From contig CAWGEH010000033.1 in the NCBI GenBank assembly GCA_963821505.1, positions 82,661 to 146,660 of the forward strand: a stretch of 64,000 nt of DNA, written 5' to 3'. The notes beneath the pieces were generated by a model. It saw only the letters and a list, made by a program, of their open reading frames with translations, was not told the DNA's origin and ran no database searches. Shown in pieces: positions 8,215 through 17,262 of the stretch (the stretch's first letter is position 1; each line of letters begins with the position of its first letter). Made by a program: the position numbers and the translations under genes. The DNA is from VAZQ01 sp963821505. GTDB lineage: Bacteria; Pseudomonadota; Alphaproteobacteria; Rhizobiales; Xanthobacteraceae.

Positions 8215-10017
8215 TCACACATCCACCTTCAGCGCGGCGATGAACGCCTCCTGCGGGATCTCCACCTTGCCGAACTGGCGCATGCGCTTCTTGCCTTCCT
8301 TCTGCTTCTCCAGGAGCTTGCGCTTGCGCGTCACGTCGCCGCCATAGCACTTCGCGGTCACGTCCTTGCGGAAGGCGCGCACGGTCTCGCGCGCGATGAT
8401 CTTGCCGCCGATCGCGGCCTGGATCGGCACCTGGAACATGTGCGGCGGGATCAGCTCCTTGAGCTTCTCCACCATGGCCCGTCCGCGTTGCTCGGCGCGG
8501 GTCTTGTGCACCAGCATGGCGAGCGCATCGACCGGCTCCGCGTTCACGAGAATCTGCATCTTCACGAGATCGGCCGGGCGGAAATCGGTGAGGTGGTAGT
8601 CGAACGAGGCGTAGCCCTTGGATACCGATTTCAGCCGGTCGTAGAAGTCGAACACCACCTCGTTGAGCGGGAGGTCGTATTTCACCATTGCGCGGTTGCC
8701 GACATAGGTGAGCTCGATCTGAACGCCGCGACGGTCCTGGCAGAGCTTGAGCACGCTGCCGAGATAGTCGTCGGGCGTGAGGATGGTGGCGCGAATCCAG
8801 GGCTCCTTGATCTCCTCGATCCTCATTACGTCCGGCATGTCGACCGGATTGTGGATCTCGATCTCCTGCCCGCTGCGCAGCTTGATCTTGTAGATGACGG
8901 ACGGCGCGGTCGCGATCAGGTCGAGGTTGAACTCGCGCTCGAGCCGCTCCTGGATGATTTCGAGATGCAGCAGCCCGAGGAAGCCGCAGCGGAAACCGAA
9001 GCCGAGCGCGGCCGACGTCTCCATCTCGTAGCTGAAGCTGGCGTCGTTGAGGCGAAGCTTGCCCATGGCCGCGCGCAAATCTTCGAACTGGGCGGCGTCG
9101 ACCGGAAACAATCCGCAGAACACGACGGGAATGGCGGGGCGAAAGCCGGGCAGCGGCGCGCTCACCGGCTTCCTGTCGTCGGTGATGGTGTCGCCGACGC
9201 GGGTGTCGGCCACCTCCTTGATCGAGGCGGTCAGAAAACCGATCTCGCCGGGGCCGAGCTCCTCCACGTTGAGAAGCTTGGGCGTGAACACGCCGACGCG
9301 GTCCACCTCGTAGGCCGCGCCGGTTCCCATCATGCGGATGCGGTCGCCCTTCTTGAGCACGCCGTCGACGACGCGAAGCAGCACGATGACGCCGAGATAG
9401 GAATCATACCAGCTGTCGACGAGCAGCGCCTTGAGGGAGGCGTCGCGATCGCCCTTGGGCGGCGGCAGGCGCGTGACGATCGCCTCCAGCACCTCGGGGA
9501 CGTTGAGGCCGGTCTTCGCCGAGATCAGGATCGCATCCGAGGCGTCCAGCCCGATGACGTCCTCGATCTGCTTGCGTACCTGCTCGGGCTCGGCGGCCGG
9601 CAGGTCGACCTTGTTGAGGACCGGCACGACCTCGTGATCGTTGTCCAGCGCCTGATAGACGTTGGCCAGGGTCTGCGCTTCGACGCCTTGCGAGGCGTCG
9701 ACGACGAGCAGCGAACCCTCGCACGCTGCGAGCGAGCGGTTGACCTCGTAGGCGAAATCGACGTGGCCGGGCGTGTCGATCAGATTGAGGACATAGTCCT
9801 TGCCGTCGCGCGCGCGGTAGTTGAGCCGCACGGTCTGCGCCTTGATGGTGATGCCGCGTTCGCGCTCGATGTCCATGGAATCGAGCACCTGCTCCACCAT
9901 CTCGCGCTCGGTCAGTCCGCCCGTGGACTGGATCAGCCGGTCGGCCAGCGTCGACTTGCCGTGGTCGATATGCGCGATGATGGCGAAGTTGCGGATATTG
10001 TCGATGGCCGCATTCAT
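8215..10017 (-). CDS. lepA: Elongation factor 4 (LepA)
   Basis: This 600-residue translational GTPase has the G1 motif AHIDHGKS near residue 15, G3 DTPGH, and G4 NKVD. The LepA-specific C-terminal domain ends in 'KRKLLEKQKEGKKRMRQFG'. LepA acts on ribosomes, promoting back-translocation or assisting initiation. ATG 10017 (MNAAIDNIRNFAIIAHIDHG) is the family start; the frame stays open upstream but is not conserved coding. It is followed on the plus side by the DUF2165 gene in convergent orientation. Confidence 0.97.
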   Translation of the reverse strand: MNAAIDNIRNFAIIAHIDHGKSTLADRLIQSTGGLTEREMVEQVLDSMDIERERGITIKAQTVRLNYRARDGKDYVLNLIDTPGHVDFAYEVNRSLAACEGSLLVVDASQGVEAQTLANVYQALDNDHEVVPVLNKVDLPAAEPEQVRKQIEDVIGLDASDAILISAKTGLNVPEVLEAIVTRLPPPKGDRDASLKALLVDSWYDSYLGVIVLLRVVDGVLKKGDRIRMMGTGAAYEVDRVGVFTPKLLNVEELGPGEIGFLTASIKEVADTRVGDTITDDRKPVSAPLPGFRPAIPVVFCGLFPVDAAQFEDLRAAMGKLRLNDASFSYEMETSAALGFGFRCGFLGLLHLEIIQERLEREFNLDLIATAPSVIYKIKLRSGQEIEIHNPVDMPDVMRIEEIKEPWIRATILTPDDYLGSVLKLCQDRRGVQIELTYVGNRAMVKYDLPLNEVVFDFYDRLKSVSKGYASFDYHLTDFRPADLVKMQILVNAEPVDALAMLVHKTRAEQRGRAMVEKLKELIPPHMFQVPIQAAIGGKIIARETVRAFRKDVTAKCYGGDVTRKRKLLEKQKEGKKRMRQFGKVEIPQEAFIAALKVDV

Positions 10018-10102
10018 GGCGCGCGCATTAGCATTGGCGCCGGGGGGCGGCAAGCACGCCCCTCCTGGGCTTCCGTCGTCCCCGCAAGCGGGAGAGCGTG
10101 GT

Positions 10103-10894
10103 TCACTCCGCCGCGACCTGATGCTCGGCGAGGAACGGCTCGAGGGCGACCGGCTTGTCGGCCCGCGCCACGATCGCGTGACCGGGCGGCACCGGCTTCC
10201 AGTGCGCCCGCTCGGAGTCGAGCGGCTCCGATACCACCACCACGTTGCCGCCGGACTCCCGGTAATAGAGCGAGTTGGCGTGGTCATTGGCGGAGTAGCG
10301 GAAGGCGTAGAGGTCGCGGCCGTTGGCGAGCGCCGCCGTGAAGCGCAAGGGCTCCCGGTATCCGTGGGTGCTGACCATGTCGGTGATGGTCGCGAGCACG
10401 CGCGCGGTCGCCCCGAGCGGATCCTTGTCGCCGCCGGCGCCGAGTATGGCGAGAAACACCGCCTCCGAATCGGTCGTGCCGATGCGCGATCCGTAGGCAT
10501 CGTCGGGGATCAGGGCTTCGACCTTCCGGCGCAGGCGCGACCAGTTCCCGATCAAGCCGTTGTGCATGAACAGCCAGCGGCCGCACGCGAACGGATGGCA
10601 GTTGGGCCGTGTGATCGGAGTGCCGGTCGAGGCGCGCACATGCGCGAAATAGAGGTGCGAGCGGATGTGGCGGCACAGGTAGCGCAGGTTCTCGTCGGAC
10701 CAGGCCGGCCGGATCTCGCGATAAAGACCCGGTTCGGCGTGCTCGCCGTACCAGCCCATGCCGAAGCCGTCACCGTTGGTGGCGGCGGTCGATTCGAGCG
10801 CCCGCTGGCTCTGCACCACCAGGGAGTGCGCGGGGGCGGTAACGTACTGTTCCAGCGGGATTGTTTCGCCGCGATAGGCAATCCAGCGGCACAT
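10103..10894 (-). CDS. Class II glutamine amidotransferase (YafJ/EgtC-like)
   Basis: This 263-residue protein begins MCRWIAYRG, so Cys2 becomes the N-terminal nucleophile after Met removal. Family motifs are 'NGDGFGMGWYG' near residue 41, 'FAHVRAST' and 'HNGLIGNW' near 110. The N-terminal nucleophile hydrolase fold releases ammonia from glutamine. The acceptor in this stand-alone subfamily is generally unknown, and no ergothioneine genes adjoin it. It is upstream of lepA with an 85-bp gap. Confidence 0.87.
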   Translation of the reverse strand: MCRWIAYRGETIPLEQYVTAPAHSLVVQSQRALESTAATNGDGFGMGWYGEHAEPGLYREIRPAWSDENLRYLCRHIRSHLYFAHVRASTGTPITRPNCHPFACGRWLFMHNGLIGNWSRLRRKVEALIPDDAYGSRIGTTDSEAVFLAILGAGGDKDPLGATARVLATITDMVSTHGYREPLRFTAALANGRDLYAFRYSANDHANSLYYRESGGNVVVVSEPLDSERAHWKPVPPGHAIVARADKPVALEPFLAEHQVAAE

Positions 10895-11041
10895 GGGGTT
10901 GCTCCGAAGCCAGACCCCCTAGCATCACCGGCCGATGCGGCAAAGCGATGGCGGGGGCCTGCGACCTTGATATGGACGTCCCCGGCACGCCATGCCATAG
11001 CCTCGCCGCCGAATGGGGGCAAACGGGCGAGGGTGCTTTCA

Positions 11042-12667
11042 ATGGCGGCCATGACGGACGCCGGCCGCCGCGGCCTCGATCTCGCCGGACGGCTGCTCGA
11101 CGCGCTCACCGACCGGGCGCGGCGCGAGCGGACGGCGGCGGCGGTCCTGCTCGGCTATGTGGCGCTGTGGACGCTTTACGGCGCCATCGCCAAGGGCGGC
11201 CAGGACATCCATGTCGACATGTCCGAGCTGTTCGCCCTCTCGCACGACTTGGCGCTCGGCTACCCCAAGCATCCGCCGCTCGCAATGGCGGTCGTGCGGG
11301 CCTGGTTCGCCGTCTTCCCCACGACCGACTGGGCCTACTATCTGCTCGCCATGGCGAATGTCGGCCTGGCGCTGTGGATCACCTGGCGGCTCTGCGCCCG
11401 GTTCCTCGACGGGGAGAAACGCGTCGTCGCCCTCGCCCTGCTGACATTCGTGCCGTTCTTCAACTTCCACGCGCTCAAGTTCAACGTCAACACGGTGCTG
11501 CTGCCACTGTGGGCGGCGACGACGCTGTGGTTCCTGCGCTCGTTCGAGACCCGTCGCGTACTCGACGCGGCGCTTGCCGGGCTGGGCGCAGCGGCGGCCA
11601 TGTACGGCAAATACTGGTCGGTCTTCCTGCTGCTCGGGCTCGGCATCGCCGCGCTCGTCGACCACCGGCGTGCGGTCTATTTCCGCTCACCCGCGCCCTG
11701 GATCACGATTGCGGTCGGCGCGCTGGCGATTGCGCCGCACGCGCTCTGGCTGGTTGCCAATGATTTCGCGCCGTTCACCTATGCGGTCGTCGTGCACGGG
11801 GCGGCCTCCTTGGCGTCCACCATGCGCGGCGTGCTGGGTTATCTCGCCGGCAGCGTCGGCTATGTCGCGGTCCCCCTGGTGATCGTGTTCATTGTGGCGC
11901 GGCCGGGCCGGGCAGCCCTCGAAGACATGGCGTGGCCGGCGACCCCGGAGCGCCGGCTCGCCGCGCTCGCATTCTGGGCGGTGCTGCTGTCGCCGGCCGC
12001 GGTCGCGCCCTTGACCGGCGTCCAACTGGTATCGCTGTGGTCCATGTCGGCCTGGACGCTGTTGCCGGTCATGCTGCTGTCCTCGCCGCTCGTCGGCATC
12101 GGCCGCCGCGACGCGATGGGCATCCTCACCCTCGCGGTCGCGTTCCCGTTCGTGATGGTGGCCATCGCTCCGGCGATCGCATTCGCGCTCCATCGTGCCG
12201 ATCCGCCGCCCGGCTCCACCGATTCCTCGCTGCTGGCGCAGCCGGTCGAACGGCTGTGGCGCGAGACCACCGAGGCGCCGTTGCGCCTGTTCAGCGGCTA
12301 TGACGAATTCACCGATGGCGTCGCGTTCTATCTGCCCAGCCATCCGCTGGCGGTCCATGTGCTCGACCGTACCGCCTCGCAGGCGGTGGAGGCGCGCATC
12401 GGCCGCGATGGCATTGTGCTCCTCTGCCCGGCACGGTCCGCGGATCGGCCCAGGAACGGCTGGTGCGTCAATGCTGCGATCGCGCGAGCGCGGTGCTCCA
12501 TGCCCGGCGCGCAGGTGGAGGTCGAGGTCGTCCGTCGTTATCTCGGCGTCGGCGGCACACCCGGGCGCTATCTCATCATCACCATTCCGCCGATGCAGGC
12601 GGATAAGCTGCCCCACCTGCGGGAGTTGGTTGCGGACTACGCCCCTCCTCGCTTCAAGGCGGAGTGA
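11042..12667 (+). CDS. Family 39-type membrane glycosyltransferase (ArnT/PMT-like)
   Basis: The ~541-residue protein starts with a cytoplasmic stretch, then a first helix (AAVLLGYVALWTLYGAIA). The first periplasmic loop carries the acidic motif DMSELFALSHDLALGYPKHP, typical of GT39 enzymes that use polyprenyl-phosphate sugars. About ten further hydrophobic segments follow, then a soluble C-terminal domain of ~150 residues. The likely role is transfer of a sugar to an envelope lipid or glycan. ATG 11042 is chosen because the conserved region starts just after it; ATG 11051 is an alternative. Its 3' end overlaps the convergent deaminase-like gene by 14 bases. Confidence 0.82.
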   Translation: MAAMTDAGRRGLDLAGRLLDALTDRARRERTAAAVLLGYVALWTLYGAIAKGGQDIHVDMSELFALSHDLALGYPKHPPLAMAVVRAWFAVFPTTDWAYYLLAMANVGLALWITWRLCARFLDGEKRVVALALLTFVPFFNFHALKFNVNTVLLPLWAATTLWFLRSFETRRVLDAALAGLGAAAAMYGKYWSVFLLLGLGIAALVDHRRAVYFRSPAPWITIAVGALAIAPHALWLVANDFAPFTYAVVVHGAASLASTMRGVLGYLAGSVGYVAVPLVIVFIVARPGRAALEDMAWPATPERRLAALAFWAVLLSPAAVAPLTGVQLVSLWSMSAWTLLPVMLLSSPLVGIGRRDAMGILTLAVAFPFVMVAIAPAIAFALHRADPPPGSTDSSLLAQPVERLWRETTEAPLRLFSGYDEFTDGVAFYLPSHPLAVHVLDRTASQAVEARIGRDGIVLLCPARSADRPRNGWCVNAAIARARCSMPGAQVEVEVVRRYLGVGGTPGRYLIITIPPMQADKLPHLRELVADYAPPRFKAE

Positions 12668-14129
12668 CGGCAGCCTTGATCAGCGCCAGCGCGTTTTGGA
12701 GCGGCGGTTGCCGCCGAGCCACGGCGCGCTCGAAGTCGGCGTAGGAGCGATCGAACCGCTCCAGTTCCTTTTGTTTTGCGCTCTCGTCGAGAAAGGAATG
12801 GATCAGCGCGTTGCGGGCGATCGCCTTCAGTACCCGATAGCCGAGGCCATAGTCGCGCGCCGCCCGGAAATATTCATTGGTGAGGTTGATGCGGGAGACG
12901 CCGGCATCGTCGCTCGACAGCACGACCGGCACGCCGGCCGCGAGATAGGTCGGCAGCGGGTGGTCCTTGCCGCGCACGCCCAGGATCACGTCGTTGCTGG
13001 TGAGGTTGATCTCGACGACGACCGGCCGCGTGCGCATCTCGGCGAGCAGGCCGTTCATGTCATGCTCGAAGGCGAGCGCGACGCCGTGGCCGATGCGGCG
13101 CGCATGGGCGATCTCGACCGCTTGGCGGATGTGAAAAGTAAGGTCCTGCGGTGGCACCAGGCCGAGCCAGAGCTCGCCCGCGTGCAGTGCGACCGGCACA
13201 TCCCTGGCGAGAAAGGCGATGATCTGCATGTGGCGGGTATAGTCGCGGCGCGCCACCAGGTTGTCTTCGGCCTGGACGAAGTTGAGCGCGACAACCTGAG
13301 GTTCTGCGCGGATCAATGCCGCCGCGACGGCGGTCTGAACGAACACGTCATCGACGGGATTGTTGCGCGCAATCTGCGCGATGAAGCGGAACGTAACCCG
13401 GCAGCCCGGCTGGGTCGCCTGCGAATCGCAGGCCAATTCACGTCTTATTTCGCCGATCGCCGCCGCCAGGTCGTTGCGCTTTGCCGTTACGCAATCCGCC
13501 AGACCGCCCGCTTCCAGCGCCGCGAGCCTGGCGGCATCGGTCGTCTGCTCACCGACCGCCTTCACGAACCTCTCGTTGTCGTCCGGGCAGCCAAACGAGG
13601 TCATGAACTCGACGTATTGCACATTCTCGCTGTCGTATTGCCTGAGCTGATCGGCGATCATGTCCACGAAGCGCGGACCGGACGCCGCTCCGAATTTGCC
13701 GAAGGCTGCGAAGAATTCGTCGTGGCCCGTCGGCACCGCGGCAGACGGCAGGAACGCGCGCATCGAGAACGCGTTGACCAGACGGTCATACAGCCTCTGA
13801 TCGCGTATCGCGTCCGACGCCGGCACCGCTCCCGGCCGGTCGCACTGCGCCTTCGCCAGCAGCACGTTCGCAACATCGGCGCACAGGTTCAGCTGGGCGG
13901 CCCAGGCAATGAAGCGTTCCGCGTACACGGAGCCCGACAGGTGGGTGTGGAGGTCGCCGCCCTTGGGCATGCGGCGGAGGAAAGCGCGCAGCTCGGTGCG
14001 GTCATCGCGCGCCGCCTCGAAGGCGGCGGCGGTGACGACCGTGTCGAAATCGCGCGCGACCATCGCGACGCGAATGACGACGACGGCGGCGATCAGGAGA
14101 ATGACGGCAATGACGATCCGGCGTCGCAA
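12654..14129 (-). CDS. Adenosine deaminase-like protein with N-terminal membrane anchor
   Basis: This 491-residue protein has an N-terminal hydrophobic helix (IVIAVILLIAAVVVI, residues 4-18) followed by the metal-dependent deaminase barrel. Zinc and catalytic motifs are complete: DLHTHLSGS, HAGE, GHG and SSDDAGV. Purine deaminases are normally cytosolic and ~340 residues; this longer, anchored or secreted form resembles ADGF-type adenosine deaminases. The probable reaction is deamination of extracytoplasmic adenosine or a related nucleoside. It lies 70 bp downstream of ahcY on the same strand, whose product releases adenosine, but the two enzymes would act in different compartments. Confidence 0.85.
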   Translation of the reverse strand: MRRRIVIAVILLIAAVVVIRVAMVARDFDTVVTAAAFEAARDDRTELRAFLRRMPKGGDLHTHLSGSVYAERFIAWAAQLNLCADVANVLLAKAQCDRPGAVPASDAIRDQRLYDRLVNAFSMRAFLPSAAVPTGHDEFFAAFGKFGAASGPRFVDMIADQLRQYDSENVQYVEFMTSFGCPDDNERFVKAVGEQTTDAARLAALEAGGLADCVTAKRNDLAAAIGEIRRELACDSQATQPGCRVTFRFIAQIARNNPVDDVFVQTAVAAALIRAEPQVVALNFVQAEDNLVARRDYTRHMQIIAFLARDVPVALHAGELWLGLVPPQDLTFHIRQAVEIAHARRIGHGVALAFEHDMNGLLAEMRTRPVVVEINLTSNDVILGVRGKDHPLPTYLAAGVPVVLSSDDAGVSRINLTNEYFRAARDYGLGYRVLKAIARNALIHSFLDESAKQKELERFDRSYADFERAVARRQPPLQNALALIKAAVTPP

Positions 14130-14199
14130 GGCTGCCCTCTAGCTGCGCTGCATTGCCGCGCAAGCTAGAGCGCGTTGCCCAAAAGTGGAAGCGCGATCG

Positions 14200-15642
14200 T
14201 CAATAGCGATAGTGATCCGGTTTATACGGTCCGTCGGCGGGCACGCCGATGTAGGTCGCCTGGCGGTCCGACATTTTCGTCAGCTTGACGCCGATCTTGG
14301 CGAGATGCAGCCGCGCCACCTTCTCGTCGAGGTGCTTGGGCAGCGTGTAGACTTTTTTCTCGTACTTCTTCGGATTGGTCCACAGCTCGATCTGCGCCAG
14401 CGTCTGGTTGGTGAAGGAGGACGACATCACGAAGCTCGGATGACCCATGGCATTGCCGAGATTCACCAGCCGCCCCTCCGAGAGCAGGATGATGCGCTTG
14501 CCGTCCGGAAATTCGATCTCGTCGACCTGCGGCTTGACATTGTGCCATTTGAAATTGCGCAGCGCCGCCACTTGGATCTCGCTGTCGAAGTGGCCGATAT
14601 TGGCGACGATTGCCCGGTCCTTCATCTTGCGCATGTGATCGATGGTGATGACGTCGAGGTTGCCGGTGGCGGTGACGAAGATGTCGGCGCGCGGCGCCGC
14701 GTCCTCCATGGTCGTGACCTCGTAACCTTCCATCGCCGCCTGCAGCGCGCAGATCGGATCGATCTCGGAGACGAGCACCCGGCAGCCGGCCTGCCGCAGC
14801 GATGCGGCCGAGCCCTTGCCGACGTCGCCGAAGCCGGCAACCATGGCGACCTTTCCCGCCATCATCGCGTCGGTGCCGCGGCGGATGCCGTCGACCAGCG
14901 ATTCGCGGCAGCCATAAAGATTGTCGAATTTCGACTTGGTCACGCTGTCGTTGACGTTGATCGCGGGCCACAGCAGCGTGCCCTTCTTCTGCATGTCGTA
15001 GAGCCGGTGCACGCCGGTCGTGGTTTCCTCGGTGACGCCGCGGATGGCGTCGGCGTTGCGCTTGTACCAGCCGGGCTTGTCCTTCAGCCGCTGCTTGATG
15101 GCCGCAAACAGAATTTCCTCTTCTTCGTTCGTCGGCTTGCTGATCAGACCTGTTTCGCCTTGGTCGGCGCGCAAGCCCAGATGGATCAAGAGCGTGGCGT
15201 CGCCGCCGTCGTCGAGGATCATGTTCGGCGTGCCGCCGTCGCTCCAATCGAAGATGCGGTGCTGATAGTCCCAATAATCCTTGAGCGTCTCGCCCTTGAC
15301 GGCGAACACCGGCGTTCCTCCGGCCGCCACCGCGGCGGCGGCGTGGTCCTGGGTCGAATAGATGTTGCACGAAGCCCAGCGCACGTCGGCGCCGAGCGCC
15401 TTGAGCGTCTCGATCAGCACCGCGGTCTGGATGGTCATGTGCAGGGAGCCGCAGATGCGCGCGCCGCGCAGCGGCTGCTCGGGGCCGTATTCCTCGCGCG
15501 TCGCCATCAGGCCGGGCATCTCGGTCTCGGCGATGGCGATTTCCTTGCGGCCCCATTCGGCAAGGCCGATGTCCTTGACCACGTAGTCGCCGGCCGGCTT
15601 GGCGGGAGCAGCGCTCTTGGCGGCTTTCGATGCAGCTGTCAT
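14200..15642 (-). CDS. ahcY: Adenosylhomocysteinase (S-adenosylhomocysteine hydrolase)
   Basis: A 480-residue cytosolic enzyme that splits S-adenosylhomocysteine into adenosine and homocysteine in the methyl cycle. Visible motifs are 'HMTIQTAVLIETL', the catalytic region NDSVTKSKFDNLYGCRES, the NAD-binding loop AGFGDVGKGSAASL, and the C-terminal 'KPDHYRY' that closes the NAD site. ATG 15642 gives the usual short Ala/Lys-rich leader. A perfect 30-bp palindrome lies 88 bases upstream and is a candidate operator. It sits next to the PTS/Chv genes as in many Hyphomicrobiales. Confidence 0.98.
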   Translation of the reverse strand: MTAASKAAKSAAPAKPAGDYVVKDIGLAEWGRKEIAIAETEMPGLMATREEYGPEQPLRGARICGSLHMTIQTAVLIETLKALGADVRWASCNIYSTQDHAAAAVAAGGTPVFAVKGETLKDYWDYQHRIFDWSDGGTPNMILDDGGDATLLIHLGLRADQGETGLISKPTNEEEEILFAAIKQRLKDKPGWYKRNADAIRGVTEETTTGVHRLYDMQKKGTLLWPAINVNDSVTKSKFDNLYGCRESLVDGIRRGTDAMMAGKVAMVAGFGDVGKGSAASLRQAGCRVLVSEIDPICALQAAMEGYEVTTMEDAAPRADIFVTATGNLDVITIDHMRKMKDRAIVANIGHFDSEIQVAALRNFKWHNVKPQVDEIEFPDGKRIILLSEGRLVNLGNAMGHPSFVMSSSFTNQTLAQIELWTNPKKYEKKVYTLPKHLDEKVARLHLAKIGVKLTKMSDRQATYIGVPADGPYKPDHYRY

Positions 15643-15729
15643 GACGGTCCTTGGATGGCTGGGAGAGCGGACGTGCCAGCGGCACGCCGGTTCGGCGCTG
15701 GCTATAGCAGGGCCGGTAGCCCCCTGCAA

Positions 15730-15759
15730 CGAGGACATAAAGAATTCTTTATGTCCTCG
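15730..15759. promoter_or_regulatory. Perfect 30-bp palindrome between ahcY and the UdgX gene
   Basis: The half-site cgaggacataaagaa is followed directly by its exact reverse complement. It lies 88 bp upstream of ahcY and 96 bp upstream of the divergent glycosylase gene. ArsR-family SahR/SamR-type regulators bind AT-rich palindromes upstream of methyl-cycle genes in Proteobacteria, so an operator for ahcY is the best reading. That link is inference; a cruciform or bidirectional site for both genes is possible. Confidence 0.7.
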
Positions 15760-15854
15760 AAAATGCACCCACCGCGCCATTGTGATGAACTGCCGCAGCG
15801 GATTTGCGTTGATCCGGCAAGGACAGGCCTCACGCCAACGCTCGGGAGCGCGCG

Positions 15855-16496
15855 ATGGACGAGAAGACACAGCTCGACCTCGACCTTGCTCTGGCGATCA
15901 CATCGCTGCGGGAGCTGGCCAAGGCCGAAAACGAGTGCACGCGCTGCCCGCTCTATAAGGATGCGACCCAAGCGGTGCCGGGGGGAGGACGCAAGGGCGC
16001 TCACCTGATGCTGGTGGGCGAGCAGCCCGGTGACAAGGAAGACCTGAGCGGCAAGCCGTTCGTCGGTCCCGCCGGCCGGGTCCTCGATCAGGCGCTGGAG
16101 GACGCGGGAATTCCGCGCGCGGAAGTTTTCGTCACCAATGCGGTGAAGCATTTCAAGCACGAGATGCGCGGTAAGCGGCGCCTGCACAAGCGTCCCAACG
16201 CCTACGAAATCGAGCGTTGCAAAATCTGGCTCGATCTCGAACGGGCCATCGTGAAGCCCGTGGCCATCGTCGCGCTCGGCGCCACGGCGGCGCGAAGCCT
16301 GCTCGGCCGCTCCGTCACCATCACGGGGGTGCGCGGGCGCCTCCTGCATCTCCCCGACGGTACTGCCGCCCTCGTCACCATCCACCCGTCCTTCCTGCTG
16401 CGCATCAAGGACGAGGCGGACAAGAAGCGCGAGTACAACAATTTCGTCGCCGATCTCCGACAGGCCGCGAGGATTTTGGCAAAAGCGGTGGCTTGA
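15855..16496 (+). CDS. UdgX-type uracil-DNA glycosylase
   Basis: The 213-residue protein has the iron-sulfur family layout: CTRCPLY near residue 35, active-site motif GEQPGDKED near 56, and the HPS motif (VTIHPSFLLR) near 180. It contains the loop GKRRLHKRP near residue 107. This insertion defines UdgX, in which the His of K-R-R-I-H forms a covalent bond with the abasic sugar after uracil removal. Here the loop reads K-R-R-L-H, keeping the His. Ordinary family 4 enzymes lack it. It is divergent from ahcY across the palindrome. Confidence 0.88.
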   Translation: MDEKTQLDLDLALAITSLRELAKAENECTRCPLYKDATQAVPGGGRKGAHLMLVGEQPGDKEDLSGKPFVGPAGRVLDQALEDAGIPRAEVFVTNAVKHFKHEMRGKRRLHKRPNAYEIERCKIWLDLERAIVKPVAIVALGATAARSLLGRSVTITGVRGRLLHLPDGTAALVTIHPSFLLRIKDEADKKREYNNFVADLRQAARILAKAVA

Positions 16497-16537
16497 GTCT
16501 TCGGGAGCGACCACCTCGGCGGCGCGCCGATCCAGCC

Positions 16538-16864
16538 CTATTCCTCTTCCGTAAATCGCCCGCTCACCAGCGCCGTCAGCGCGTCGACCACCTCGGCCGC
16601 TTGCTTTCCGCTCGCTTCGACGATGATCGTAGTGCCGGGGCCGGCCGCCAGCATCATCAGGCCCATGATCGAGGTGCCGCCGACAACCTCGTTGCCGCGC
16701 TTCACTTTCACCTCGGCGTCGAACTTTTCCACCGTCTGCACGAACTTCGCGGAAGCCCGCGCGTGCAAGCCCTTCTTGTTGCAGATTTTGAGCACGCGGA
16801 TGATGGGAGCCTCGTCCGCGGAATGATTGCCGGAGGAATTGGTCACGCCGGCAAGCCCGCTCAT
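16538..16864 (-). CDS. ptsH: HPr phosphocarrier protein of the regulatory PTS
   Basis: The 108-residue protein has the phosphorylation-site motif KKGLHARAS, whose His is phosphorylated by enzyme I. The regulatory Ser segment GGTSIMGLMMLAAG is the target of HPr kinase. The start at 16864 overlaps the manX stop (ATGA), indicating translational coupling. About 20 extra N-terminal residues precede the usual HPr fold. No sugar permease genes are nearby, so the role is regulatory, as in the nitrogen/carbon PTS of alphaproteobacteria. Confidence 0.95.
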   Translation of the reverse strand: MSGLAGVTNSSGNHSADEAPIIRVLKICNKKGLHARASAKFVQTVEKFDAEVKVKRGNEVVGGTSIMGLMMLAAGPGTTIIVEASGKQAAEVVDALTALVSGRFTEEE

Positions 16865-17262
16865 TTGCCGGATAGAACGCGACTGGCAATCGTGATGTAT
16901 TTGCGGCCGGAGTCCTGGGCAGCCGCCACCGCCTCGGTGAGCGGACACTCGTCCCGAACCTTGGCGAGCTTCACCAGCATCGGGAGATTGATGCCGGCAA
17001 GGACCTCCACCTTCGGACGTCCCATCACCGAGATCGCGAGGTTCGAGGGCGTGCCCCCGAACATATCCGTGAGGATGGCCACCCCCTCGCCGCTGTCCAC
17101 GCGTTTGACGGCTTCTATGATGTCCTTGCGGCGCTGCTCCACGTCGTCGTCGGGCCCGATCGTCACCGCCTCGATCTGCTGTTGCGGACCGACCACGTGC
17201 TCCAGCGCCGAGCGGAACTCGGCGGCGAGACGCCCATGCGTGACGAGAACGAGACCGATCAT
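16861..17262 (-). CDS. manX: PTS system EIIA component, mannose type
   Basis: The 133-residue protein has the EIIA-Man active-site His in 'LVLVTHGRLA' near residue 9 and the family block ILTDMFGGTPSNLA near residue 64. It receives phosphate from HPr. No EIIB, EIIC or EIID genes are present, so it probably works as a phosphorylation-state sensor. It is 212 bp after hprK and overlaps ptsH by four bases. Confidence 0.95.
   Translation of the reverse strand: MIGLVLVTHGRLAAEFRSALEHVVGPQQQIEAVTIGPDDDVEQRRKDIIEAVKRVDSGEGVAILTDMFGGTPSNLAISVMGRPKVEVLAGINLPMLVKLAKVRDECPLTEAVAAAQDSGRKYITIASRVLSGK

Noticed and set aside
10018..10500. N-terminal extension of LepA
   Set aside because: The frame is open but overlaps the amidotransferase gene and is not conserved. 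LepA begins at MNAAIDNIRNF.
11042..12667. Longer glycosyltransferase starting near 9821
   Set aside because: The upstream part is antisense to lepA and the amidotransferase gene. Membrane-protein character begins only after 11042.
15643..15854. SAH or SAM riboswitch in the ahcY leader
   Set aside because: I found no aptamer-like pairing beyond the 30-bp palindrome, which is better explained as a protein-binding site.
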